Shown: positions 18,060 to 27,690, counted from the first letter of the stretch. The stretch is 64,000 nucleotides of DNA from Vibrio galatheae (GCF_000967545.1 NZ_JXXV01000018.1:1-64000), one strand, 5' to 3'. Notes: a model not told the origin generated them from the letters alone. Numbers and translations are program-made.

Positions 18060-19760
18060 TTACTGAGCTGATTCCACAGCTCTTTTTGGTTTATTTATTC
18101 TTTGTTTTTGCTGCCAATCTGGCGCTAACCAAACTGGTTGATTATTCGCTTCAAGCAAGGGTTTACCGAGGATCATATCTGCGGCGCGTTCTGCCACCAT
18201 GATGGTCGGTGCGTTTAAATTGCCATTGGGTATGGTTGGGAAAATAGAAGAGTCAACGACACGCAATCCTTCAACACCGCGAACACGACACTCTTGATCC
18301 AGCACGGACATCGAATCGTCATCGCTACCCATTTTGCAACTGCATGACGGGTGGTAAGCACTCTCAACATTCTGCTTAACCCACTCATCGATGGCTTCAT
18401 CGCTGGTTATCTCAAGTCCGGGTTGGATCTCTTCGCCTCTGAACTTGTCCATCGCTGGCTGTTGCAGTATTTCGCGTGTAAGACGAATGCAGTCGCGCCA
18501 GTCCTGGCGATCTTGTTCGGTTGAGATGTAATTGAATTCAATTTTTGGTTTGTCTGTCGGACTCGAAGACGTTATCTCAATTGAGCCTCGGCTTTCTGGC
18601 TTATTCGGCCCAACATGCACTTGGAATCCATGACCATCAAACGCCGCCTGACCGTCGTATCGCATGGCCGCAGGCAAGAAGTGATATTGAATATTTGGCC
18701 ACTTCAAACCTTTACGTGAGCGGATAAACGCGCAAGATTCAAAATGATTGGTCGCCCCCAAACCTTTTCGCGTTAAGATCCACTGGGTGCCGATCTTCGC
18801 CTTACTGACCAAACCTAGTTTGCTGTTGAGCGTGATCGGCAAAGTGCAGTGATATTGAAAGTAGACTTCAAGATGATCTTGCAAGTTCTGACCGACGCCC
18901 GGCAGTTCGTGCTTTACATCTACACCAGCCTTTTCAAGCACATTGCGAGGCCCAATACCAGATAGCTGAAGCAGTTGTGGTGAACCAATCGATCCCGCAC
19001 TGGAAATCACTTCCCTTGTCGCAACGCATTGTTTAATCACGCCAGATTTTTCAAATTCAACCCCAACAGCTCGGCCTTTTTCAATCAAGATCTTACGTGC
19101 AGCGACCCCTTTAATCAGAGTAAGATTCGAGCGTTTTAATGCACGCCTTAAGTAGGCGTTAGACGTTGATGCACGTACGCCTCTGTCCACCGTCATATGC
19201 ATTGGACCAAAACCTTCCTGCTGATAACCGTTGTAGTCATCTGTCTGAGGGTAACCAGCGTCTTTCCCCGCATCGATAAAGGCTTGATACAAAGGATTTA
19301 ACTGCATGTCGTTACCCGCGCAGGTGCCAACAGGCCCATTTGCGCCGCGGTAGTCGTCTTCGCCGCCTATCCACGACTCTGCTCGTTTAAAATAGGGTAA
19401 ACACGCTTGGTAGTTCCAACCTGTCGCACCCTGTTGCTCCCACTCGTCAAAGTCACACGCGTGACCACGAACATAAACCATGCCGTTGATTGATGAACTG
19501 CCGCCCAGCACTTTACCGCGAGGGCAATGTAGTTTACGCCCATCTAAGCCGTGCTCTTGCTGTGTCTCAAACTGCCACGCATACTTTTCGCTATTCATCG
19601 GATAAGAGAGTGCGGTTGGCATCTGAATGAAGATGCTCTTGTCTGTGCCACCCGCTTCCAATAAAAGCACTTGGTGTTTGCCGCATTCACTGAGTCTATC
19701 TGCCAGCGCACAACCAGCGGAACCTGCGCCAACAATAATAAAATCGTATTGTTTCTGCAT
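18060..19760 (-). CDS. betA: Choline dehydrogenase
   Basis: Membrane-associated GMC-family flavoenzyme of 566 residues converting choline to betaine aldehyde. It shows the FAD dinucleotide motif [19 protein letters not shown] at the N terminus, GMC signatures [18 protein letters not shown] and [18 protein letters not shown], and the active-site His in [11 protein letters not shown] (about 470). The start at ATG 19760 follows GGAG; an in-frame GTG lies one codon earlier. It lies 24 bp after betB and upstream of choX in the osmoprotectant operon. Confidence 0.94.
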   Translation of the reverse strand: MQKQYDFIIVGAGSAGCALADRLSECGKHQVLLLEAGGTDKSIFIQMPTALSYPMNSEKYAWQFETQQEHGLDGRKLHCPRGKVLGGSSSINGMVYVRGHACDFDEWEQQGATGWNYQACLPYFKRAESWIGGEDDYRGANGPVGTCAGNDMQLNPLYQAFIDAGKDAGYPQTDDYNGYQQEGFGPMHMTVDRGVRASTSNAYLRRALKRSNLTLIKGVAARKILIEKGRAVGVEFEKSGVIKQCVATREVISSAGSIGSPQLLQLSGIGPRNVLEKAGVDVKHELPGVGQNLQDHLEVYFQYHCTLPITLNSKLGLVSKAKIGTQWILTRKGLGATNHFESCAFIRSRKGLKWPNIQYHFLPAAMRYDGQAAFDGHGFQVHVGPNKPESRGSIEITSSSPTDKPKIEFNYISTEQDRQDWRDCIRLTREILQQPAMDKFRGEEIQPGLEITSDEAIDEWVKQNVESAYHPSCSCKMGSDDDSMSVLDQECRVRGVEGLRVVDSSIFPTIPNGNLNAPTIMVAERAADMILGKPLLEANNQPVWLAPDWQQKQRINKPKRAVESAQ

Positions 19761-19784
19761 CACGATACTCCGTATTGTTAGCGA

Positions 19785-21245
19785 TTACGCGTAAGGGCTT
19801 TCATAGCCACCCAGCTCGACAAGTACACTCTTCGTTTGTGTGTAATGACGAAGTGTTTCTGGGCCATTTTCGCGGCCAATACCGGAATGTTTGTATCCAC
19901 CAACTGGCATTTCTGCAGGCGAATCACCCCAAGTATTAACCCAACAGATGCCTGCCTCTAATTGATGTATAACACGATGCGCCCGTGAAATATTTTGCGT
20001 AAACACCCCAGCAGCAAGCCCGAAATCGGTATTGTTGGCACGCGCAATCACTTCTGACTCGTCATTGAACTTAAGAACCGACATTACAGGGCCAAAGATC
20101 TCACCTTGAACGTGGGGCATGTCATCTTCACAGTCGATGAATACCGTTGGAGCAACAAAGTTACCCTTATCAAGACCATTGTCAGTCACCTGATAGCCGC
20201 CAGTTAACAAAGTTGCGCCGCTCTTTTTCGCACCTTCAATCGCGCTCAGCACTTTGCTTAAGTGCTCGCGTGAAATTAAAGCGCCGATTTGTGTTTCCAT
20301 GCACATAGGATCGCCGATGATCAACTTCTCAGCGCGCTGCTTAAGCTGTTCAACAAATGCATCATGAATGGACTCGTGAACAAAAACGCGCGTGCCATGG
20401 GTACAAACCTCACCTTGGGTGTAGAAATTGGCTACCATTGCAGCAGAGACGGCATCGTCGAGTTTAGCGTCATCAAATACGATCATTGGCGACTTACCAC
20501 CCAGTTCCATCGTCACTTGTTTGAGCGTTTTGGCGCTATCGGCCATCACCAGTTTGCCAGTGCCAGACTCACCAGTGAACGACACTTTGGCAATTTCAGG
20601 ATGCGCGGTCAGCATCTGACCAACACGGTGATCGCCTTGTAACACGTTGAATACGCCATCCGGTACGCCTGCTTGAGTAAAAATCTCGGCAAGTTTTATT
20701 GCCGTTAGCGGCGTTTCTTCAGATGGTTTAAAAATCATGACATTTCCGGCAGCAAGTGCAGGCGCCGATTTCCACATCGCAATTTGAATAGGATAGTTCC
20801 ACGCACCAATGCCCGCACAAATCCCAAGTGGTTCGCGTCGTGTGTAAAAGAATTGGGTTTCACTGAGCGGTTGCTGCTCACCCTGCATAGATGGCGCAAG
20901 CCCAGCGAAGTACTCTATAACGTCCGCGCCTGTTGCTATGTCTACCGCTATCGCTTCTTGAAGAGGCTTGCCCGTGTCAGCAACTTCTAAAGCGGCAAGT
21001 TCATCATTGCGTTCGCGCAAAATAGCAACCGCTTTTAGTAGGATGCGGCTACGCTGAGTAGGTGACATGGCCGACCAAACTTTAAAACCTTTTTTGGCCG
21101 ATTCAATCGCCTGCGTAAGATCAGCTGCACTAGCGTGACCGATTTCGGCCAGTACTTCTCCGGTGGCTGGATTAAGTGTGGTAAAGGTTTCATTTGATGT
21201 CGCTTGGCAAGCTTTGCCATTAATAAACTGTGATTTTATTTGCAT
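19785..21245 (-). CDS. betB: Betaine aldehyde dehydrogenase
   Basis: NAD(P)-dependent enzyme of 486 residues completing choline-to-glycine-betaine oxidation. It shows [24 protein letters not shown], the cofactor loop [23 protein letters not shown] with the catalytic Glu, [16 protein letters not shown] with the nucleophile Cys, and [17 protein letters not shown] at the C-terminal end. These match BetB rather than generic aldehyde dehydrogenases. It sits between betI (20 bp upstream) and betA (24 bp downstream). Confidence 0.94.
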   Translation of the reverse strand: MQIKSQFINGKACQATSNETFTTLNPATGEVLAEIGHASAADLTQAIESAKKGFKVWSAMSPTQRSRILLKAVAILRERNDELAALEVADTGKPLQEAIAVDIATGADVIEYFAGLAPSMQGEQQPLSETQFFYTRREPLGICAGIGAWNYPIQIAMWKSAPALAAGNVMIFKPSEETPLTAIKLAEIFTQAGVPDGVFNVLQGDHRVGQMLTAHPEIAKVSFTGESGTGKLVMADSAKTLKQVTMELGGKSPMIVFDDAKLDDAVSAAMVANFYTQGEVCTHGTRVFVHESIHDAFVEQLKQRAEKLIIGDPMCMETQIGALISREHLSKVLSAIEGAKKSGATLLTGGYQVTDNGLDKGNFVAPTVFIDCEDDMPHVQGEIFGPVMSVLKFNDESEVIARANNTDFGLAAGVFTQNISRAHRVIHQLEAGICWVNTWGDSPAEMPVGGYKHSGIGRENGPETLRHYTQTKSVLVELGGYESPYA

Positions 21246-21265
21246 GTGAAGTCTGACTTATGTGA

Positions 21266-21862
21266 TTACTTTTGCGAGTAGAATGTAAGCTGTTTGTCGA
21301 GATAATCATTGATGATCAGTCGTGCCTTTACGGCATCTATTCCTTGCGGGTTGAGCGTTCCGCGTAGCCAGATTCCATCAATGAGTGCCGCGATGCCGTG
21401 AGCAATAATCTCGGCTTGTTCCTTATCAAACAGAGCTTTGAGTTCAATTTTCAAATGTGACAGTAGGCGTTTTTCATTAACCTGCTGAAGGCGCTTTAGC
21501 TCTGGGTCATGTACAGAGTAAGACCAGAAAGCCAACCAAGTTTTCGCAACCTTGTTTTCCGCCTGATAACCAACAAAATTGCCATCAATAATCGCGTTGA
21601 TGCGCTGTTGGTGCGCATCTGAGGGTAGTGATTTGAGTTTCGACATCACGGTATTTGAAAGCTGGCGTAAAATTTCACGCATGGTCTCTTCTAACAGGCC
21701 ATGCTTGCCGCCAAAATAGTGGTTGATGATACCCGTAGAGACTCCTGCCTCTTTTGCGATCAAAGCGATACTTGCCGCATGCAAACCCACCCTATCGATT
21801 ACCGACATCGTTGCGTTAACAAGCTGCGGTTTACGAATACTCGGCATCCCTACCTTGGGCAT
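21266..21862 (-). CDS. betI: Choline-responsive TetR-family repressor BetI
   Basis: TetR-type repressor of 198 residues that releases the operon when choline binds. The N terminus [18 protein letters not shown] and the helix-turn-helix [20 protein letters not shown] match E. coli BetI closely. The C-terminal ligand domain ends [21 protein letters not shown], as in the family. It is first in a six-gene operon. Feedback repression is expected, and a candidate operator lies 20 bp upstream of its start. Confidence 0.93.
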   Translation of the reverse strand: MPKVGMPSIRKPQLVNATMSVIDRVGLHAASIALIAKEAGVSTGIINHYFGGKHGLLEETMREILRQLSNTVMSKLKSLPSDAHQQRINAIIDGNFVGYQAENKVAKTWLAFWSYSVHDPELKRLQQVNEKRLLSHLKIELKALFDKEQAEIIAHGIAALIDGIWLRGTLNPQGIDAVKARLIINDYLDKQLTFYSQK

Positions 21863-21884
21863 TTTGGCTACCTCACATTTTTAA

Positions 21885-21901
21885 TTGAACGATTAGTTAA
21901 A
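21885..21901 (-). promoter_or_regulatory. Candidate BetI operator upstream of betI
   Basis: TTGAAC (21885-21890) and GTTAAA (21896-21901) form an inverted repeat with one mismatch around a 5-bp spacer. It lies in the promoter region immediately before betI, the normal place for BetI autoregulation. Confidence 0.45.
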
Positions 21902-22551
21902 TATAAAATGCCAAAAAATATCTTTGAACTCAAATCATTTCTCTAATGATAAATTGTCAATCCAGCACAGAAACGACAAAAACAACCTAAATACACAAGC
22001 AATTACTAGTACAACAAGCATAAGACCAACAAATAAACCAAAGGCAACAAGATAATGAATAACAGCTAATTATCAGTAACTTAAGTAACAAAGTCGAAAG
22101 TACAGACATCTCAATACCGTAGAGAAAAAAGGAATAGCCAAACCTAAAGTAGGCAAAAATCGACAACACTAATTAGCTTACTAATATTTATTGAACATAT
22201 TATTTTTTCGGCGATAATCGTTAGGTTAAGAGGTCAAAAAACAACCAATTAGAGGTGGTAGCTTTATCAATCCAGATTCACCTGAGGCGTGACATAGGCG
22301 CTATATGCTGGCCGTTCACCAGTGAGTATGCAGGATCACTTTGACGTGTACTCGATGAGTTAGAGGAGGATATGGTGGTATTACTATTGGGCCAAAAGGT
22401 TATGTATTTATATCTTAGCACTGGACATTGTGATTTTGAGTTATCTACTCCTAGGAAATTGGGCCTCACAAACGAAATAATTAATCTGTAAGCTTCGGTT
22501 ATAGTTCATAAAATTGGTAGTTAGGGATACTTGATATCAAATCCGAATGCT
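21902..22551. other. AT-rich left flank of the island, no intact gene
   Basis: About 21955-22070 is markedly rich in A and C on the plus strand, with few G or T. A plus-strand frame runs from 22225 to 22491 interrupted by one TGA at 22342-22344; its second half (with VLDELEEDMVVLLLGQ) could be a decayed small protein, but it matches nothing I recognise. No transfer RNA, integrase or obvious attachment repeat was found. Confidence 0.3.
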
Positions 22552-22686
22552 ATGCTTATAAACTGTGAATATTGGTATGGATGGCACTCGTTTGTTCCAA
22601 CCAGATTTAACAGATCTACCATTCAGGTCGATGAAATGGATGTGAATGTTGTGGGTCAGGTTGCCATGACACTAACAAAGAACTAA
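22552..22686 (+). CDS. Small hypothetical protein (44 residues)
   Basis: Starts MLINCEYWYGWHSFVPTRFN and ends VAMTLTKN. It stops 13 bp before the next gene, which has a good ribosome site, suggesting co-transcription. No clear ribosome site precedes its own ATG, so it may be the 3' remnant of a longer gene. Not recognised; listed because of its position at the head of a same-strand gene series. Confidence 0.3.
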   Translation: MLINCEYWYGWHSFVPTRFNRSTIQVDEMDVNVVGQVAMTLTKN

Positions 22687-22699
22687 GTAGGAAAAGTAG

Positions 22700-23029
22700 A
22701 TGTTTTGGATTGCAGTTCTAGCGGTTATTACCATTGGCACAGTTGCCGTGGCTTACATTAAACAGAAAGAAAAGATACTCTGGCAGGGTGAATGCCCCCC
22801 TACCACTTTTTCTTATCGCGACCAATCGGACCGACAACGTATTACAGTAACTCCTATTAAGATCCGCAAGATTGGTAATTACGTAGACTTAATAGCCCTA
22901 AATAGTTCAGGAAACGAAAAAGTTTACTTTAGCCAGTTGGTAGATTCGATGCTGAGCACCGAAGGCCACGAAAAGAAACACTTCGATGACCGGGTTAATG
23001 ATGTGCTTTTGAGTAAGGAAACTGCGTAG
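22700..23029 (+). CDS. Hypothetical single-pass membrane protein
   Basis: 109 residues. An N-terminal membrane anchor (about 2-19, WIAVLAVITIGTVAVAYI) is followed by a short basic stretch and a small beta-rich domain (about 30-85). FSYRD, ITVTPIKIRKIGNYVDLIA and KVYFSQLVD vaguely recall WYL-like ligand or nucleic-acid-binding barrels, though this is weak. AGGAAAAGTAG precedes ATG. It is the first well-supported gene of the accessory island and is followed within 2 bp by the next frame. Function unknown. Confidence 0.55.
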   Translation: MFWIAVLAVITIGTVAVAYIKQKEKILWQGECPPTTFSYRDQSDRQRITVTPIKIRKIGNYVDLIALNSSGNEKVYFSQLVDSMLSTEGHEKKHFDDRVNDVLLSKETA

Positions 23030-23031
23030 TG

Positions 23032-23226
23032 ATGGAAGAAAGAGGAATTCTCAAGAAAGAACTGGCTTCTAACTTCTTCACGCTTCATAACCTTAAACAA
23101 AAAGCGAGTAATGCGCCGGACATAATGAAGAGCATGCAAGATGCGGTTGCTTTGGCAAAAAGCGTCAACAGTGTTACAGAAACTTCAAACGCCAAATCAG
23201 ACAAGACAGAGCAAACATCAAAATAG
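23032..23226 (+). CDS. Small hypothetical helical protein
   Basis: 64 residues, lysine/serine-rich and predicted helical (ERGILKKELASNFFTLHNLKQ). A GTG one codon upstream overlaps the preceding stop, but ATG 23032 has AGGA upstream. It is translationally close to the 109-residue membrane protein. Not recognised. It ends in a polar tail and has no cysteines or signal. Confidence 0.45.
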   Translation: MEERGILKKELASNFFTLHNLKQKASNAPDIMKSMQDAVALAKSVNSVTETSNAKSDKTEQTSK

Positions 23227-23260
23227 AACTTTTTATTTTGGCATCTTTGAGGAACTCGAA

Positions 23261-23437
23261 TTGCTTGATCAGTTAGCGGAAATAACAGGCTTTAAAGCCA
23301 AATGGGCAAATCACCTAGAAGACCCTGTTAACTGGGTTGCGTTTATCCGCGAACACAACCTAAGCAAAGAACAACAACGATTTTGGCGAGATCACTTCAA
23401 CTTACCACACACGTTTGATGGTGAGTTGGAGGTTTGA
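23261..23437 (+). CDS. Small hypothetical acidic protein
   Basis: About 58 residues (LLDQLAEITGFKAKWANHLE, then NWVAFIREHNLSKEQQRFW). The frame is open from 23141, overlapping the previous gene, but a TTG at 23261 with GAGG 8 nt upstream fits the compositional change to protein-like sequence. Alternatively it is the second half of the preceding gene shifted by one frame. It lies 37 bp before the ATPase gene. Not recognised. Confidence 0.4.
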   Translation: MLDQLAEITGFKAKWANHLEDPVNWVAFIREHNLSKEQQRFWRDHFNLPHTFDGELEV

Positions 23438-23474
23438 GAAATAGCACGTCACATAAATAAACTTAAGGAATAAC

Positions 23475-24695
23475 ATGTCGTCAACAGATTTGTATATCAG
23501 AAAGATACAACTTTCAGAGCACCCCTATATAAAACAAAGGGATATATGTATAGAAATACCCAACAATGAAAAACGTAACATCATCATCACGGGTAGAAAT
23601 GGCTGTGGTAAAAGTACTTTACTTAGTTCGATTAAAGATAACCTTCGCTGTGCAGTAAACAAAAGATTGGCGAACCAGAGTCATTTTAAAAAAATTTGGG
23701 CAAATGCACAGCAAGCGTTTAATGAAATAAATCCCACTGACGCACAATACGCTGCAATTAAACAAGCGCTGATTAGAGCATTCAACAACCTAACAGTTAA
23801 TGCCGGTGGGTTTGCTACTGTTGAAATTTCTCAACAAATTAATGGACAAAGTAATGCCGTCCTTGCCTATTTTGAAGCCAAGCGTCTTACAGACTTGATT
23901 AAGCCTGAAAATATTTCAGCACCAGTCGCAAACAGTGAGGAAATTGGTCGGCATACATCCGGTCAGAAATTCCTCCATCACCTTGTAAATCGTCGCTCGC
24001 AGCTAGCCTTTGCCTTGGAAGATGGTGAAAAAGAAGAAGCAGAAGAAATTAAAAAATGGTTTAACAGTTTGGACGATCTATTTAGTCGGCTGTTCGAAAA
24101 AGAAGTAAAACTAAAGTTTCTGCGCACACAGCTAGACTTTGTTCTTGAAACTTCGGATGGTGAATCTATTGATCTAAAAGCATTATCAGACGGCTATTCA
24201 GCCATCGTAAGCATGGTGACTGAAATCATTATGCGCATGGAAGCGATCACGTTTGGTGGGTTGGATGTTAGTGGTATCGTGTTAATTGATGAAGTTGAAA
24301 CTCACTTACATGTAGCGCTTCAACGTGAAATTTTGCCATTCCTAACGACCATGTTTCCTAACATTCAGTTTGTTGTTACTACTCACTCACCGTTTGTACT
24401 TCAGTCAATCGATGACGCCATCATTTACGATTTGGAATCAAATCAAACCATAGATCAGTCAGAGGAGTTGTGGAAGTATTCTTATGAAGCCCTCGTAGAC
24501 GGCTACTTTGAAGTCGATAAGTTTTCGGGGATTTTGAGAGATAAAATTCAGCGCTACAAAGAGCTAGTTGCTGATACATCGCTTGAACCTAAGCAAAAGA
24601 AAGAACTTCGACAACTAAAAAAAGAACTGGAAAGTGTTCCTACTTTCAAAAACGCCACCATTGAAACTGAGCTCAAACAACTGGGTTTAAAGTAA
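23475..24695 (+). CDS. ptuA: AAA/ABC-type ATPase, PtuA-like (Septu defence)
   Basis: OLD/ABC-type ATPase of 406 residues. It shows Walker A GRNGCGKS (about 40-47), a signature-like LSDGYSAIV (about 240), Walker B IVLIDEVETHLH with Asp 272 and Glu 273, and the H-loop TTHSP with His 304. The middle (about 60-220) is helical with charged coiled segments, as in PtuA-type proteins. AAGGA precedes ATG. It is followed 12 bp later by an HNH nuclease, the gene order that defines Septu (ATPase PtuA, nuclease PtuB). Anti-phage function is inferred from family and context. The symbol denotes family, not demonstrated orthology. Confidence 0.75.
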   Translation: MSSTDLYIRKIQLSEHPYIKQRDICIEIPNNEKRNIIITGRNGCGKSTLLSSIKDNLRCAVNKRLANQSHFKKIWANAQQAFNEINPTDAQYAAIKQALIRAFNNLTVNAGGFATVEISQQINGQSNAVLAYFEAKRLTDLIKPENISAPVANSEEIGRHTSGQKFLHHLVNRRSQLAFALEDGEKEEAEEIKKWFNSLDDLFSRLFEKEVKLKFLRTQLDFVLETSDGESIDLKALSDGYSAIVSMVTEIIMRMEAITFGGLDVSGIVLIDEVETHLHVALQREILPFLTTMFPNIQFVVTTHSPFVLQSIDDAIIYDLESNQTIDQSEELWKYSYEALVDGYFEVDKFSGILRDKIQRYKELVADTSLEPKQKKELRQLKKELESVPTFKNATIETELKQLGLK

Positions 24696-24707
24696 GGTGG
24701 TGTATCT

Positions 24708-25382
24708 GTGATTTATTTTCCAAAGACAACTAATCAAGAAATTATTAATGAACTCGCCAGACAAAAAAATCTCTCTTCTGGAAAGTATGACTTCGACGCC
24801 GTGTGGGAGCAGCTAAGTAAAGATTTCTTTAACAAGTGCTATATTTGCGGAGACACAACGACCTCTCCTCGTATAGAGCACTTTAGACCACATAACGGTG
24901 GAGCCGATAAAGAAAGGAAATTCGACTGGCATAACTTAATGTTAGCCTGTGAGCACTGTAACTCAATTAAATCAAATGATTACGAAAACCTTATTGATTG
25001 TACTGACGAACGCCCCGATCAACATCTTCGATTTGCAGTGTCCCCCGTTCCTCAGGTTGGACAACACAAGATAGTGATCGAGCAACTTCCTACGAGCGAT
25101 ATCCATATAGATACAAAAAATCTTCTAGATGAGGTTTATACAGGGACGACTAAATGCAAGCGAATTGGTGCATCAGTGTTAGTCGAGAACCTTTTAGAAG
25201 AGTTGAACGACTTTGATGACCTCATTCAAGAGTTTCAAGATGAAAAGAATATAGATCTGCTGAGTGATATCGGTTGGGAACTTAATAGAGAAAGTAAGTT
25301 TACTGCTTTCAAAAGGTGGATTATCAGAGATTCAGAGATATACAGACCTTTGTTTGAAGGACTGATTAAAGACAAGTTATGA
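24708..25382 (+). CDS. ptuB: HNH endonuclease, PtuB-like (Septu defence)
   Basis: HNH nuclease of 224 residues. A zinc knuckle (CYIC at 44-47 and CEHC at 81-84) frames the HNH core RIEHFRPH (His 58) ... WHNLM (His 75) ... CNSIKSN. The C-terminal half (about 120-224) is acidic and helical. It starts at GTG 24708 with AAGGTGG 8 nt upstream. It is paired with the ATPase gene and overlaps the next gene by ATGA. In Septu systems the ATPase-nuclease complex cleaves nucleic acid on infection; here that is inferred. Confidence 0.75.
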   Translation: MIYFPKTTNQEIINELARQKNLSSGKYDFDAVWEQLSKDFFNKCYICGDTTTSPRIEHFRPHNGGADKERKFDWHNLMLACEHCNSIKSNDYENLIDCTDERPDQHLRFAVSPVPQVGQHKIVIEQLPTSDIHIDTKNLLDEVYTGTTKCKRIGASVLVENLLEELNDFDDLIQEFQDEKNIDLLSDIGWELNRESKFTAFKRWIIRDSEIYRPLFEGLIKDKL

Positions 25383-26170
25383 ACCCATTAAGTACCGCTA
25401 CCGACAGTTCATTTACATCTACAGGAAAAGGGTTGCTGACAATATTTTCAGTAGGCCTAGTTAAAGTCGTAATTGGTGTTGAATTTATCAATACCCAGAT
25501 AAGTATTCCATGGTTTCCTACAATAAATTTGGCGAATCTCCATAATCTCACTTACCTCTACATGGCATTCATGTTCTATGCAATACTGAGGTATCGACTA
25601 CACAATGAAAGCTCATTTCGCACCATAGGAATAATTGCTTTATCCGATGGGTTGAAGAGTGGATGGATTGGACGTTGGTTTGTGTATCGTTATATTCTCA
25701 ATGATAACGAAAATTACATGGTCAGAACGAATCTAACGTCTTCCGCAGGGAAAAGTAATGACTTAGTTCCTCCCACCTCAATAACAATTGTTAGCTTTGA
25801 TGATGAATTTATGGCTTCAGAGTTCAATTTAATCGCAAGGGACTCTATACAAATCGACTCTGCAGTCGTAAAAATTGATATTGTCCATGGCATCGAACAA
25901 AAAGCTCTGAGCGACGAAAAATTGAAAAGAATGTGGGGTCACTTTTGGGACTGCACTCGTGAACAAGGAGAAAAAGCACGAGATTACACGTTCTATCAGA
26001 CAATTACCCCGCCATCACGTACACTAAGTTTGTTACTCTCATTCATCTCCACGTTTTACCAAGTCAAACACATGAAAAAAGACCCCATGTGCTTAGACGT
26101 TTACTTGCCGTGGTTATTAAACCTAGGGTTATTAAGCTACCTTTGTGCCGCCTATTTATTACCAAATTAA
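25379..26170 (+). CDS. Septu-linked membrane protein of unknown function
   Basis: 263 residues. Predicted membrane segments lie at about 20-38 and 55-71 (YLYMAFMFYAILRY) near the N terminus, and at about 219-234 and 245-261 near the C terminus. A soluble middle part (about 85-210) includes ITIVSFDDEFMASEFNLIA and VVKIDIVHGIEQKALSDEK. Its ATG overlaps the nuclease stop (ATGA), implying translational coupling and a shared role. I do not recognise the family. A membrane-acting effector or sensor for the ATPase-nuclease pair is speculation. Confidence 0.6.
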   Translation: MNPLSTATDSSFTSTGKGLLTIFSVGLVKVVIGVEFINTQISIPWFPTINLANLHNLTYLYMAFMFYAILRYRLHNESSFRTIGIIALSDGLKSGWIGRWFVYRYILNDNENYMVRTNLTSSAGKSNDLVPPTSITIVSFDDEFMASEFNLIARDSIQIDSAVVKIDIVHGIEQKALSDEKLKRMWGHFWDCTREQGEKARDYTFYQTITPPSRTLSLLLSFISTFYQVKHMKKDPMCLDVYLPWLLNLGLLSYLCAAYLLPN

Positions 26171-26176
26171 TCGCCA

Positions 26177-26483
26177 ATGACTATACGTAACTTAAAAGAC
26201 GGCAGCAAAAAACCTTGGTTATGTGAATGCTACCCAAATGGGCGTAGAGGTAAACGCGTCCGTAAACGTTTTGTGACCAAGGGCGAAGCCAGCGCTTATG
26301 AACTCTACTTGATGAAAGAAGTAGACGATAGCCTTGGATGGTCACCGCCGCCTTTCTCATTTGGTTGAGGTTTGGTTATACATTCTAGGCCACGCCGATA
26401 TCAGCATGACAATGCGCTATGCTCACTTCGCGCCGGATCACTTATCAGAAGCAACTACCCATAACCCCACCGTCAACCTCTAG
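26177..26483 (+). pseudogene. Tyrosine integrase gene with a large internal deletion
   Basis: The N-terminal about 50 residues (MTIRNLKDGSKKPWLCECYP, then RKRFVTKGEASAYELYLMKE) are the arm-binding domain of phage-type integrases. After a nonsense run the frame shifts, and a C-terminal piece, YILGHADISMTMRYAHFAPD (with the Arg-His-Tyr region end), is readable at about 26373-26483. Around 250 central residues including most catalytic residues are missing, so it is inactive. It lies between the Septu-like operon and the guaC terminator, marking the right edge of a decayed integrative element. Confidence 0.85.
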
Positions 26484-26521
26484 CTTGTCGCCACTTTGTC
26501 GCCACTTGGCAAATTTTTGGC

Positions 26522-26547
26522 AAAAAAGGAGCCGCAAAATGCGGCTC
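26522..26547 (-). terminator. Terminator of guaC
   Basis: Read on the minus strand, GAGCCGC-ATTTT-GCGGCTC is followed by C and six Ts. It stands 30 bp after the guaC stop and directly beside the integrase remnant, so it survived the island's insertion. Confidence 0.8.
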
Positions 26548-26577
26548 TCAATAATTCGTATTTTCCGAAGTGTTGGA

Positions 26578-27624
26578 TTACTTCTCTTTACCGAATACGT
26601 TGTTCTCTTGCTCTTGTACACGGATGAAAGTCGTACGCTTAGTTAGCTCTTTAAGCTTTGCTGCGCCTACGTAGGTACAAGTTGAACGAACACCGCCAAG
26701 GATGTCTGAGATAGTGCCGTGAACAGAGCCGCGGAATGGCAACAGTACGGTTTTTCCTTCAGCAGCGCGGTACTTAGCGACACCACCTGAGTGCTTGTCC
26801 ATTGCAGACTGTGAAGACATGCCGTAGAACTTCATGAATTTCTCGCCGTCTTGCTCGATCACTTCGCCGCCTGACTCTTCGTGACCCGCTAGCATGCCGC
26901 CGAGCATAACGAAATCAGCGCCTCCGCCGAATGCTTTCGCTACGTCACCTGCACATGAACAGCCACCGTCGCCGATGATCATGCCGCCAAGGCCGTGTGC
27001 TGCGTCACCACATTCAATGATGGCAGAAAGCTGAGGGTAACCAACGCCGGTTTTAACGCGAGTAGTACATACAGAACCAGGGCCGATACCTACTTTAACG
27101 ATGTCCGCGCCCGCTAGGATTAGCTCTTCACACATATCACCCGTTACCACGTTACCTGCTGAGATAACTTTGTCTGGGAATGCCGCACGCACTTTTTCTA
27201 CGTATTCAACAAGGTGCTCTGAATAACCGTTTGCGATATCAACACAGATGAAGATTAGCTCGTCGCTAAGGTCCATGATGTCTTTGGTTTTTTGGAAGTC
27301 AGCTTCTGACGTGCCTGTAGAAACCATCACGTTGTTTAATGTTGCTTTGTCCGCACCTTTAACAAAATCTGCCCAGTCTGCAACTGTGTAGTGTTTGTGT
27401 ACTGCAGTCATCACTCCATGTTCCGCCAGTGCTTTCGCCATTGCGAAACTACCTACCGAATCCATATTTGCTGCGATTACCGGAGTGCCCGACCATTGAC
27501 GACCACTATGCTTGAATGTAAAATCGCGGGTTAATTCAACTTGAGAGCGGCTTTTAAGAGTAGAACGCTTTGGGCGAAATAGTACATCTTTAAAACCTAA
27601 CTTAAGTTCTTGTTCGATACGCAT
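26578..27624 (-). CDS. guaC: GMP reductase
   Basis: Cytosolic enzyme converting GMP to IMP with NADPH, 348 residues. The start [20 protein letters not shown] matches E. coli GuaC almost residue for residue. The catalytic Cys lies in [17 protein letters not shown], and [13 protein letters not shown] and [22 protein letters not shown] are present. The upstream extension to 27645 is not used: ATG 27624 has AGGA 9 nt before it. Its leader is unusual, with an upstream open reading frame and two hairpins, suggesting attenuation or a post-transcriptional control. Confidence 0.96.
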   Translation of the reverse strand: MRIEQELKLGFKDVLFRPKRSTLKSRSQVELTRDFTFKHSGRQWSGTPVIAANMDSVGSFAMAKALAEHGVMTAVHKHYTVADWADFVKGADKATLNNVMVSTGTSEADFQKTKDIMDLSDELIFICVDIANGYSEHLVEYVEKVRAAFPDKVISAGNVVTGDMCEELILAGADIVKVGIGPGSVCTTRVKTGVGYPQLSAIIECGDAAHGLGGMIIGDGGCSCAGDVAKAFGGGADFVMLGGMLAGHEESGGEVIEQDGEKFMKFYGMSSQSAMDKHSGGVAKYRAAEGKTVLLPFRGSVHGTISDILGGVRSTCTYVGAAKLKELTKRTTFIRVQEQENNVFGKEK

Positions 27625-27667
27625 GATAAATTTTCCTGTAAGCAAATTTACGTGTCGTGCGTTTTCG

Positions 27668-27690
27668 GTAAACGTTGGCAGACGTTTTAC
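27668..27690 (-). promoter_or_regulatory. guaC leader hairpin B
   Basis: On the minus strand AAACG (27687-27683) and CGTTT (27674-27670) close a loop TCTGCCAA, extended by GTA/TAC with a bulge. The stop codon of the 43-codon leader frame lies in its left arm. The loop is nearly the same as that of hairpin A. It ends about 44 nt before the guaC ATG. Confidence 0.5.

Noticed and set aside
22126..22134. AAAAAAGGA shared with the region beside the integrase remnant (26522), as a possible attachment repeat
   Set aside because: Only nine A-rich bases match; expected by chance.
23141..23260. Upstream extension of the small gene before the ATPase
   Set aside because: It overlaps the 64-residue gene and is rich in Gln/Lys/Thr with no conserved look; the TTG at 23261 with GAGG fits better.
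23475..25382. Retron-type locus (retrons can carry PtuA/PtuB-like effectors)
   Set aside because: No reverse-transcriptase frame or msr/msd-like structure is visible upstream or downstream.
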